From positions 1 through 6,548 of the forward strand of contig VBHV01000531.1 of assembly GCA_005881995.1 (NCBI GenBank): a stretch of 6,548 bases of DNA, given 5' to 3'. Both the position numbers and the translations under genes were made by a program. Under the pieces are notes generated by a model, which saw only the letters and a list, made by a program, of their open reading frames with translations, made no database searches and was not told the DNA's origin. This document shows, piece after piece, positions 1 through 5,890 of the stretch; the first letter of the stretch is position 1; the number at the start of each line of letters is the position of its first letter. This DNA comes from Chloroflexota bacterium (GTDB taxonomy: Bacteria > Chloroflexota > Ktedonobacteria > Ktedonobacterales > Ktedonobacteraceae).

Positions 1-138
1 GTAGCCATACTCTGTGCAGGCTTAGCGTTTATCAATTTCGGTATCGATGAGTTGGCGAATCCCCGCCTGCGAGCCGAGCGGCCGCAGCACGGGCGGTTGT
101 TGTCAGGCAAGAAAAAGGATGAAAAGGAGAATCGATGA
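1..138 (+). CDS. ABC transporter permease, Opp/Dpp (peptide/oligosaccharide) type, C-terminal end only
   Basis: Reading in frame from base 1 gives 45 codons and a TGA stop at 136-138. The peptide begins with a hydrophobic stretch (VAILCAGLAFINFG) and continues IDELANPRLR, followed by a basic and acidic tail (GKKKDEKENR). A last transmembrane helix followed by an NFGIDE...NPRLR-like segment is characteristic of the C-terminus of DppC/OppC-type inner-membrane permeases (BPD_transp_1 family). The rest of the gene lies left of the window. Such transporters are named for peptides, but Opp-family systems also import cello- and other oligosaccharides, as in Thermotoga and Pyrococcus. The ATGA overlap with the GH1 gene makes a sugar or glycoside substrate more likely here; that is inference. 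Family call is fairly sure; substrate is not known. Confidence 0.8.
   Translation, partial: VAILCAGLAFINFGIDELANPRLRAERPQHGRLLSGKKKDEKENR
124..129 (+). promoter_or_regulatory. Ribosome binding site for the GH1 gene
   Basis: AAGGAG lies 5 bases before the ATG at 135 and inside the last codons of the upstream permease gene. It supports the ATG at 135 as the true start, even though about 25 residues precede the conserved GH1 core. It also fits translational coupling through the ATGA overlap. Confidence 0.8.
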
Positions 139-1631
139 GCACTACCAAGGATAGCGCATCCCTTTCAAGAACCCATATAGAAACGCAGTCGGCTCCGGCG
201 ACTGCCGCCTTCCCACCCGATTTTCTCTGGGGCGCCGCTACCTCGGCCTACCAGATAGAGGGAGCGGTGCATGAAGACGGGCGTACCCCTTCTATGTGGG
301 ACCACTTCGCCGCCCTGCCCGGCTCTACATACCAGGGTCAGACAGGCGAGGTCGCGGCGGATCACTATCACCGTATGCAAGAAGACGTTGCGCTTATGGC
401 CGAGCTCAACTTGAACGCCTATCGCTTCTCACTCTCCTGGCCGCGTATCCTGCCGCAGGGCAGCGGCACCGTCAATGAACGCGGCCTGGATTTTTACGAC
501 CGCCTTGTCGATGCCCTGCTCGCCCATGGTATTAGTCCCCTTGCCACGCTCTACCACTGGGATCTGCCTGTAGCTTTGCAGGATCGCGGTGGCTGGCTCG
601 TGCGCGATACATCCTACGCCTTCGCCGACTATGCAGAGGTGGTGGCGCACCGCCTGGGAGACCGCGTTCAATGGTGGCTCACGCAGAACGAACCGTGGTG
701 TAGCGCCTACCTCGGCTATGCCCTGGGCATCCATGCTCCCGGCCTGCACAATAAACAGCTGGCCGTGAATGCCGGTCACAACGTCTTGCTCGCGCACGGC
801 CTATCTGTGCCGCGACTGCGCGCGCATCTCTCTCCCCAGGCGCAGGTGGGCATTGCCCTCGATTTCTATCCCGCCTACGCCGCCGATGATCGCCCCGAAA
901 CTCTGCTCGCGGTCAAACGCGCCGATACTTTCCGCAATCGCTGGTTCCTCGATCCGCTCTTTCGTGGGCGCTACCCGGACGGCCTTTTTACCGATCTGGA
1001 GGTGACTCCTCCGCCTATGCGTGAAGATGATTTTTCCATCATCTCCGCCCCCATTGACTTCCTCGGCGTCAATTACTACTCGCGTATGCTGGTGCGGGGA
1101 TCCGCAGACCCGGTGACCATTGGAGAACAAACGGTGCCCTCCAATAGTTTTGAAGCCGTCGAGCACATTCCCGGTGCGTCCTATACTGAAATGGGCTGGG
1201 AGATCTTCCCCGATGGCCTCGCCAATATCCTGAAGCGCATTCACCGTGAGTACGCCCCCAAAGCTATGGTTGTCACCGAAAGTGGCGCCGCCTTCGACGA
1301 TCACTGGGACGGCATCGGCAACATTCACGACCAGCTGCGCATAAACTTCCTGCGGGAACACATTCAGACCGTTGCCCAGGTCATACGTCAGGGTGTACCC
1401 ATCAAGGGCTACGTCGTCTGGTCCTTCCTGGACAACTTCGAGTGGTCCGAGGGCTACCACAAGCGCTTCGGCCTGGTCTACGTTGACTATCCCACCCAGC
1501 GCCGCATCATCAAAGACAGTGGCCGCTGGTACGCCTCCCTTGTTGCCTCGCAACGCGGATTGCGCGCCGGGAGGTCGTCAGAGAATGACCATGCCAAAAC
1601 GAAGGAGAATCTGCAAGGCTCTTCTACCTGA
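135..1631 (+). CDS. Family GH1 beta-glycosidase (probable beta-glucosidase), cytoplasmic
   Basis: A 498-residue retaining glycoside hydrolase of family GH1, expected to cleave beta-linked glucosides, galactosides or short cello-oligosaccharides. The (beta/alpha)8 core starts at about residue 26 (FPPDFLWGAATSAYQIEGA). Visible active-site elements are Q40 in the QIEG motif (sugar binding), H141-W142 in YHWDLP, the acid/base E186 in TQNEP, the nucleophile E382 in VVTESG, and W428 plus E436-W437 in the conserved WSFLDNFEWSEGY block. The nucleophile motif usually reads T-E-N-G; here Ser383 replaces the Asn. There is no signal peptide; the first 25 residues are polar and low in complexity, so the enzyme should be cytoplasmic. 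The core ends near residue 475 and a charged tail of about 23 residues follows, overlapping the convergent gene. The ATGA overlap with the ABC permease indicates that imported substrate is hydrolysed inside the cell. The family is sure; exact substrate specificity cannot be read from sequence alone. Confidence 0.95.
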   Translation: MSTTKDSASLSRTHIETQSAPATAAFPPDFLWGAATSAYQIEGAVHEDGRTPSMWDHFAALPGSTYQGQTGEVAADHYHRMQEDVALMAELNLNAYRFSLSWPRILPQGSGTVNERGLDFYDRLVDALLAHGISPLATLYHWDLPVALQDRGGWLVRDTSYAFADYAEVVAHRLGDRVQWWLTQNEPWCSAYLGYALGIHAPGLHNKQLAVNAGHNVLLAHGLSVPRLRAHLSPQAQVGIALDFYPAYAADDRPETLLAVKRADTFRNRWFLDPLFRGRYPDGLFTDLEVTPPPMREDDFSIISAPIDFLGVNYYSRMLVRGSADPVTIGEQTVPSNSFEAVEHIPGASYTEMGWEIFPDGLANILKRIHREYAPKAMVVTESGAAFDDHWDGIGNIHDQLRINFLREHIQTVAQVIRQGVPIKGYVVWSFLDNFEWSEGYHKRFGLVYVDYPTQRRIIKDSGRWYASLVASQRGLRAGRSSENDHAKTKENLQGSST

Positions 1632-2358
1632 AGTATTCCAGAGATATCTTCGCGCTCTCAAGCGAAGGAATTTGAGGCTGATCATGCTCGACGATTCCCC
1701 ATAGGCCACGATTTTGTGCGAAGGCGCAAATGTGCTGCATATCCAGTATACCCTTGCCGACTTCAGTCATCGAGCGATCGGCAGCCATATCTTTGAGGTG
1801 AATAAGTACGACACGGTTTCCCAGAGTGTGAAGATACGAAACAGGATCGAGACCTGCGTAGGCGACCCAGTACACATCTAGTTCGATCTTAACGAGTGAG
1901 GCATCGGTGGCTTGAAGCAAATAGTCAAGGAGGTAGATCCCATCAACGCGGGTGAATTCAAAGTCGTGATTATGATAGGCAAAGGTGATACCGTGTTCCT
2001 GGCAGCGCTGCCCGATAGCGTTCAGGCGAGGAGCAAGCGCCTGCATGCCCTCGCGCGTGCGCCACTCATTCGCCAGCCACGGCAGCACGATAAAGGAGCA
2101 GCCAATATCCAGGCAATAGCGCATCGATGCCTCCAGTTGCGAGTCTTGTAACGCATCTAACCCAAGATGCGTGCTGACCGGGAGCAGCCCCGTTTCAGCT
2201 AGCAATGCCGACATCTCTTGCGCAGTCAGGTTGCCATAGCCTGCAAATTCTACGCCACGATAGCCGATCTGCGCCACGCGCCGCATCGTTCCGGCGAAAT
2301 CGCGCGCAGTCTCATCGCGCACAGTATATAACTCCAGGGCTACCTGCATATTTTTCAA
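1624..2358 (-). CDS. Xylose-isomerase-like TIM-barrel protein (sugar phosphate isomerase/epimerase family)
   Basis: A 244-residue protein of the AP_endonuc_2/xylose isomerase-like family (COG1082 type), a metal-dependent TIM barrel acting on sugars or keto-sugars in the cytoplasm. Supporting motifs in order are GYRGVEFAG (E37), STHLG (H64), FAYHNHDFEF (H129, H131), KIELDVYWV (E159, D161), LIHLKD (H187) and GIVEHD (E224). These are the usual candidate metal and substrate ligands. The YHNHDFEF and ELDVYW...AG.DP blocks resemble family members annotated in inositol or sugar catabolism. Length is slightly below the usual 250-290. The start is TTG at 2358-2356: a strong AAGGAG lies 8 bases upstream, whereas the ATG three codons later would be 17 bases away. 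It is transcribed away from the oxidoreductase gene at 2522 and shares the control region with it. Its 3' end overlaps the GH1 3' end by 8 bp. The exact reaction is unknown; epimerase, isomerase, dehydratase and keto-glycoside lyase are all possible in this superfamily. Confidence 0.88.
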   Translation of the reverse strand: MKNMQVALELYTVRDETARDFAGTMRRVAQIGYRGVEFAGYGNLTAQEMSALLAETGLLPVSTHLGLDALQDSQLEASMRYCLDIGCSFIVLPWLANEWRTREGMQALAPRLNAIGQRCQEHGITFAYHNHDFEFTRVDGIYLLDYLLQATDASLVKIELDVYWVAYAGLDPVSYLHTLGNRVVLIHLKDMAADRSMTEVGKGILDMQHICAFAQNRGLWGIVEHDQPQIPSLESAKISLEYFR

Positions 2359-2366
2359 GATGCTTT

Positions 2367-2372
2367 CTCCTT
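2367..2372 (-). promoter_or_regulatory. Ribosome binding site that selects a TTG start
   Basis: On the minus strand AAGGAG precedes TTG (2358-2356) by 8 bases. The first in-frame ATG (2349-2347) would be 17 bases away, too far for normal initiation. This decides the start of the minus-strand isomerase gene. Confidence 0.7.
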
Positions 2373-2384
2373 ATATGTTAATAT

Positions 2385-2421
2385 GCACATTGTCCTTCTA
2401 TAAGAAGCACTATAGCACATT
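2385..2421. repeat. Direct repeat GCACATT, two copies 30 bp apart
   Basis: GCACATT occurs at 2385-2391 and again at 2415-2421, start to start 30 bases, which is close to three helical turns. The copies flank the start region of the minus-strand transcript, as paired regulator half-sites sometimes do. A chance origin is possible for a 7-base repeat in this AT-rich segment. Confidence 0.25.
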
Positions 2422-2437
2422 CAGCTTCTACACTGAA
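2409..2437 (-). promoter_or_regulatory. Candidate promoter of the minus-strand isomerase (extended -10)
   Basis: On the minus strand TGCTATAGT (2417-2409) matches the extended -10 form TGnTATAAT with one mismatch. The hexamer TTCAGT (2437-2432) lies 17 bases upstream as a weak -35, matching three of six positions. The predicted start of transcription near 2402 would leave a leader of about 44 bases. This is pattern-based only. Confidence 0.4.
2420..2437. promoter_or_regulatory. Short inverted repeat between the divergent promoters (possible operator)
   Basis: TTCAG (2420-2424) and CTGAA (2433-2437) form perfect 5-base arms separated by 8 bases. The right arm covers the candidate minus-strand -35, and the repeat sits just upstream of the candidate plus-strand -10, so one bound regulator could affect both transcripts. 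Five-base arms also arise by chance, so confidence is low. Confidence 0.25.
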
Positions 2438-2445
2438 CTCTGTGC

Positions 2446-2451
2446 CATAAT
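2446..2451 (+). promoter_or_regulatory. Candidate -10 box for the oxidoreductase gene at 2522
   Basis: CATAAT matches TATAAT at five of six positions and lies in the most AT-rich part of the divergent gap. No good -35 is visible 16-18 bases upstream, so the promoter may need an activator or another sigma factor. Transcription would start near 2458, placing the hairpin at 2468-2487 in the mRNA leader. Confidence 0.35.
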
Positions 2452-2467
2452 TTTAACAGGAGTAGTA

Positions 2468-2487
2468 GCGCATTCTTCTGAATGCGC
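2468..2487. promoter_or_regulatory. Perfect inverted repeat / hairpin upstream of the oxidoreductase gene
   Basis: GCGCATTC (2468-2475) and GAATGCGC (2480-2487) are perfect 8-base complements around a TTCT loop. There is no U-tract directly after it, so it is not a classical intrinsic terminator. It lies between the candidate -10 and the Shine-Dalgarno region of the gene at 2522. It could be an operator for a dimeric regulator (20-bp span) or an RNA stem in the 5' leader. The repeat itself is directly visible; its function is inferred. Confidence 0.55.
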
Positions 2488-2498
2488 GACACATAGTT

Positions 2499-2508
2499 AG
2501 GAAGGAAG
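2499..2508 (+). promoter_or_regulatory. Purine-rich Shine-Dalgarno region with unusually long spacing
   Basis: AGGAAGGAAG is the only ribosome-binding-like sequence before the ATG at 2522, and its core ends about 15 bases from that ATG. In the ATG frame a TAG stop at 2498-2500 closes the upstream region and no other start codon exists, so the ATG at 2522 stands. The same purine tract is ideally placed for a TTG at 2511 that opens a four-codon frame ending in the overlapping ATGA. Confidence 0.45.
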
Positions 2509-2521
2509 TTTTGGTCCGCGT

Positions 2522-3634
2522 ATGAACCGAAAAACGCCCATTGGCATCATCGGATGTGGCAACATCAGCTCCGTTTATCTCAAAGCGCCCGACCTCTTTG
2601 ATAATTTGCAGGTCGTCGCTTGCGCGGATGTTGATATGGAGCGAGCACGAAGACAGGCAGAGAAATTCGGCATTCCCAAAGTGTGTACCGTAGAGGAATT
2701 GCTGGCTGATCCAGAGATTGAGATTGCCGTCAACCTCACCGTCCCCGGTGCGCATGCCGAAGTTGCCCTTGCCGCGATTGCGGCAGGCAAAGCTGTGTAT
2801 GGCGAAAAGCCGTTAGCAATCAGACGAGCGGATGGGAGAGCCATTCTAGAAGCTGCGCACGCTAAACAGCTACGTATTGGCAACGCCCCTGATACCTTTC
2901 TTGGCGGTGGTTTTCAAACCTGCATCAAGTTGATCAACGATGGGCAGATCGGAACGCCTGTTGCTGCTACAGCATTCCTGTTGAATCACGGAATGGAATA
3001 TTGGCATCCCGACCCATATTTCTTCTATCAACAAGGGGCAGGCCCTATGTTTGATGTAGGCCCTTATTATCTCACGGCGCTCATCGCCATGATGGGCCCG
3101 ATCCGGCGCGTGACCGCCTCGATGCAGACGACCTTTCCTGAGCGTACAGTGACCAGCGAGCCGAAATACGGGACGAAGATTCCCGTAAACACGCCCACGC
3201 ATATCGCCGGGATCATGGAATTCGCGAGCGGCGCTGTTGGCACGATTCTTACCAGTTTCGATGTCTGGCATCATCGCTTACCCTTTATTGAAATCTATGG
3301 GACAGAGGGCACGCTCAGTACACCCGACCCCAATCGCTTCGGTGGCCCGGTGTATATTCGCCAGGCAAACGATGAGGCGTGGCGCGAAGTCCCCCTGACC
3401 CACGGCTACACCGTCAATTCGCGCGGGCTGGGTATCGCGGATATGGCTTACGCTATGCGCACCGGTCGTTTGCATCGCGCTAATGGAGAGATGGCCTACC
3501 ATGTCCTCGATGTTATAGAATCCTTCATGCAGTCGGCGACTGAGGGAAGACATATCACGCTAACCAGTACATGCGCCCGGCCTGAACCTCTGCATCCAGG
3601 CGTACATACGTGGGAAGAAGACCAGGTGGAGTAA
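2522..3634 (+). CDS. Gfo/Idh/MocA family NAD(P)-dependent oxidoreductase (first)
   Basis: A 370-residue cytoplasmic oxidoreductase of the glucose-fructose oxidoreductase/inositol dehydrogenase/MocA family, which moves hydride between a sugar, inositol or glycoside hydroxyl and NAD(P). An N-terminal Rossmann fold is shown by GIIGCGNIS (residues 8-16) and by the acidic ending of the second strand (CADVD, 34-38). The EKP motif is at 95-97, with K96 the expected catalytic lysine. The third motif, GPMFDVGPYYLTAL (174-187), gives D178 with a tyrosine (Y182) where many relatives have histidine. The C-terminal alpha/beta domain includes GIMEFASGAVGTILTSFDVW. Length is normal (330-400) and both ends look intact. 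It is transcribed divergently from the minus-strand isomerase across a 163-bp control region, and is followed after 88 bases by the broken isomerase and the second oxidoreductase. Substrate is not determinable; sugar, inositol and glycoside C3 oxidation are the main candidates. Confidence 0.92.
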   Translation: MNRKTPIGIIGCGNISSVYLKAPDLFDNLQVVACADVDMERARRQAEKFGIPKVCTVEELLADPEIEIAVNLTVPGAHAEVALAAIAAGKAVYGEKPLAIRRADGRAILEAAHAKQLRIGNAPDTFLGGGFQTCIKLINDGQIGTPVAATAFLLNHGMEYWHPDPYFFYQQGAGPMFDVGPYYLTALIAMMGPIRRVTASMQTTFPERTVTSEPKYGTKIPVNTPTHIAGIMEFASGAVGTILTSFDVWHHRLPFIEIYGTEGTLSTPDPNRFGGPVYIRQANDEAWREVPLTHGYTVNSRGLGIADMAYAMRTGRLHRANGEMAYHVLDVIESFMQSATEGRHITLTSTCARPEPLHPGVHTWEEDQVE

Positions 3635-3644
3635 GCGTATAGGG

Positions 3645-3650
3645 TATAAT
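3645..3650 (+). promoter_or_regulatory. Consensus -10 hexamer in the gap before the second isomerase
   Basis: A perfect TATAAT lies 10 bases after the stop codon of the first oxidoreductase and 72 bases before the ATG at 3723. No convincing -35 sits 16-18 bases upstream (CAGGTG-like sequence) and there is no TG extension. It may be an internal promoter that partly uncouples the downstream pair from the first oxidoreductase. Confidence 0.3.
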
Positions 3651-3708
3651 GTTGGAACATGCTGCGGCTTGCTGCTGTCGCATCATATGTGTTTGCGCTA
3701 TAGGATAG

Positions 3709-3717
3709 AAAGGCAGG
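3709..3717 (+). promoter_or_regulatory. Ribosome binding site for the second isomerase
   Basis: AAAGGCAGG precedes the ATG at 3723; AAAGG ends 9 bases before it. This favours ATG 3723 (peptide MSQIKGPALFLAQ) over in-frame starts further upstream, whose residues have no family character. A second ATG at 3719, in another frame, opens only five codons before TAA. Confidence 0.5.
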
Positions 3718-3722
3718 TATGG

Positions 3723-4699
3723 ATGTCTCAAATTAAAGGTCCGGCTCTGTTTCTAGCACAGTTCGCACAGGATATTCCTCCCTATAACACGCTGGAAAAC
3801 ATCACCCAATGGGCCAGAGACCTGGGTTTTACCGGCGTACAGATTCCCGCCTCGGATAAGCGCCTGATCGACCTGGATAAAGCGGCGGAGTCAAAACAGT
3901 ACTGCGATGACCTCAAGGGAAGATGCAACGGGCTGGCAATCACGGAACTGGCGACCCATCTTCTAGGCCAGTTGATCGCAGTACACCCCGCCTACGATGT
4001 CCAATTCGACGCCTTCGCGCCGGAAGAGCTGCATGGGCATCCGCGGGTACCTTTTCAGGCGCGTTGCTGTGGCATACCATGTATCCCTGGCCGCAGCGTC
4101 CGGCGGGCCTGGTAGAGCTGGGCTTTCAAGAACTGGCGAAACGCTGGCTGCCCCTGCTCAACAAGGCGGAGGAATACGGCGTCGACCTGGCCTACGAAAT
4201 TCACCCCGGTGAAGACCTGCACGACGGCATCACCTTTGAGCGCTTCCTCGCAGCAACCGGCAATCACCCACGCGTGCATATTTTGTACGACCCCTCCCAC
4301 TTCATCCTGCAATGCCTGGACTACATCGGCTACCTGGACTGCTATAAAGACCATATTCGAGCCTTCCACGTCAAGGACGCCGAGTATCATCCCTCGCCCC
4401 GCTCAGGTGTCTACGGTGGCTACCAGGGCTGGAAAGACCGTCCGGGTCGTTTCCGCAGCCCTGGTGATGGTCAAGTTGACTTCAAGCGTGTTTTCTCGAC
4501 ATTGACGCAGAATGGCTTTACAAGCTGGGCCGTGCTTGAATGGGAAGATTGCATCAAGGATTCCGTCCAGGGCGCACGCGAGGGGGCCGAGTTCATTCGT
4601 AGTATGCTCATCGATGTGCCAACTCGGGCCTTTGATGATTTCGCGGGCGGTGCGCAGGATGTCAAGACCAATTATCGCATACTGGGGTTACAGCCATGA
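3723..4699 (+). pseudogene. Sugar phosphate isomerase/epimerase-like protein, disrupted by internal deletion with frameshift
   Basis: Two adjacent reading frames encode the halves of one xylose-isomerase-like TIM-barrel protein. The first half runs from ATG 3723 for 108 codons (MSQIKGPALFLAQ to EELHGHPR) and includes the ITELATHLLGQ strand with E75 and H79. After about 4046 that frame gives unrelated residues and stops near 4115. Family character resumes in another frame from about 4046: GTFSGALLWHTMYPWPQRPAGL, YEIHPGEDLHDG, ILYDPSHF, AFHVKDAE, GDGQVDF and AVLEWED, ending at TGA 4697-4699. From memory of this family, about 25-30 residues normally sit between the NP/HP segment and TFSGAL, so this is not a single-base slip. 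It looks like the loss of a segment of length 3n+1. Joined halves give about 325 residues against roughly 350 expected. The ATGA overlap with the next gene remains. No good internal ribosome site for the second half was seen. The protein should be inactive unless the break is a sequencing or assembly error. Confidence 0.85.
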
Positions 4700-5856
4700 A
4701 ACAAGATATTCTCTCTAGAAAGTTGCGCGCCGGCATCGTTGGAGGCGGTCAGGGTTCATTCATTGGCGCGGTGCATCGCATAGCCGTCGAACTGGATGGG
4801 CAGGCCGAGGTTGTAGCGGGTGCAATGTCTACCGATCTGCAGCGTGCCGAGGCCTCAGCGCAGGCATGGTACCTGAAACGCTCTTACAGGAGCTTCGATG
4901 AGATGGCCGAGGCCGAAGCCAGTTTGCCTGACGGCATCGATTTTGTGATGGTGACGGTGCCCAATTACCTGCACTATCAAGTAGCGCGCACATTCCTGGA
5001 GCATAATATCCACGTCGTGTGCGATAAGCCGATGACCTTTAGCCTGGAAGAGGCGCAGGCGCTGGTGGAGCTGGTCGAACAGAAAAAGCTCATTTTCGCG
5101 CTGACTCACAACTACACCGGCTACCCCGCGGTACGGCACGCGCGCCACCTTGTACGTACAGGCGCGGTCGGCACCATTCGTAAAGTCCTGGTCGAGTATC
5201 TCCAGGATTGGCTGATGGAACCGCTTGAGCGCGCCGGAAACAAGCAGGCGCTCTGGCGCACCGATCCAGCTAAATCGGGTATGGCAGGCTCTGTCGGTGA
5301 TATCGGTACACACGCTGAAAACCTGCTGGAATTTATTACCGGTTTAAAGATAGCGGCTGTATGCGCAGACCTGACCGCCTTTATCGAGGGTAGGCAATTG
5401 GACGACGATGCAAATTTGCTGCTGCGCCTGGAAAATGGAGCCAAAGGCGTCCTTACCTGCTCGCAGATCGCGGCTGGCGAAGAAAATGCCTTGAGTATCC
5501 GTGTCTATGGCGACAGAGCGGGCCTGGAATGGCACCAGATGGAGCCGAACACGCTGCTATTCAAACAGCCCGGGCAGCCTCTCCAGGTCCTACGGACAGG
5601 TTTGCCCTATATGAGCGAGGAGGCCAGAGCCGCTACTCGCCTGCCCGCCGGACATCCGGAGGGTTTTCTGGAAGCCTTCGCCAACGTCTACCGCTTGGCG
5701 ATTGCCGATATCCGGCGCGTTGAAGCGGGCGAATCGCCGGTAGGGGGTTATCCAACGGTGTACGACGGCCTACGTGGCATGCAATTTATCACGAAAGTCG
5801 TTGAGAGTTCGCAAAAGGGCGCTAGCTGGATAGACCTGGTGGACTCACGCTCTTGA
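4696..5856 (+). CDS. Gfo/Idh/MocA family NAD(P)-dependent oxidoreductase (second)
   Basis: A 386-residue member of the same superfamily as the gene at 2522 but a clearly different subfamily. The Rossmann nucleotide-binding loop is GIVGGGQGSFIGAVHR (13-28). The EKP position reads CDKP (109-112, K111 expected catalytic). The region HNYTGYP (138-144) and the motif WRTDPAKSGMAGSVGDIGTH (187-206) follow, giving D202 and H206 as likely active-site residues. The C-terminal domain holds LLLRLENGAKGVLTCSQIAAGEEN and RLPAGHPEGFLEAFANVY. This subfamily is commonly seen beside the subfamily of isomerase that precedes it here. Its ATG overlaps the isomerase stop (ATGA), and only a weak GGGG-type ribosome site precedes it, so its translation probably depends on coupling; the upstream frameshift may therefore lower its expression. 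It ends 34 bases before the convergent FHA gene. Family is sure; the substrate (free sugar, glycoside or inositol) is unknown. Confidence 0.93.
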   Translation: MKQDILSRKLRAGIVGGGQGSFIGAVHRIAVELDGQAEVVAGAMSTDLQRAEASAQAWYLKRSYRSFDEMAEAEASLPDGIDFVMVTVPNYLHYQVARTFLEHNIHVVCDKPMTFSLEEAQALVELVEQKKLIFALTHNYTGYPAVRHARHLVRTGAVGTIRKVLVEYLQDWLMEPLERAGNKQALWRTDPAKSGMAGSVGDIGTHAENLLEFITGLKIAAVCADLTAFIEGRQLDDDANLLLRLENGAKGVLTCSQIAAGEENALSIRVYGDRAGLEWHQMEPNTLLFKQPGQPLQVLRTGLPYMSEEARAATRLPAGHPEGFLEAFANVYRLAIADIRRVEAGESPVGGYPTVYDGLRGMQFITKVVESSQKGASWIDLVDSRS

Positions 5857-5890
5857 TTTGCATCGATAAAAGCTTCCTGGGGAATGGCAG

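Noticed and set aside
801..1553. Long minus-strand open frame opposite the GH1 gene
   Set aside because: The plus strand encodes an unmistakable GH1 enzyme with all catalytic motifs. The antisense frame has no recognisable domain and is a by-product of GC-rich codons.
1585..1704. A 39-codon basic reading frame starting ATG 1585 with GGGAGG upstream
   Set aside because: It lies across the GH1 3' end and antisense to the conserved C-terminus of the minus-strand isomerase. Its composition is explained by the opposite strand and no family is recognisable.
2395..2407. CTTCT-ATA-AGAAG palindrome in the divergent gap
   Set aside because: Arms are only 5 bases in AT-rich sequence, so chance is likely. 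Noted only as part of the repeat-rich control region.
4046..4115. Programmed ribosomal frameshift to join the two isomerase halves
   Set aside because: There is no slippery heptamer or obvious stimulatory structure at the junction. A frameshift would still leave a conserved segment of about 25-30 residues missing.
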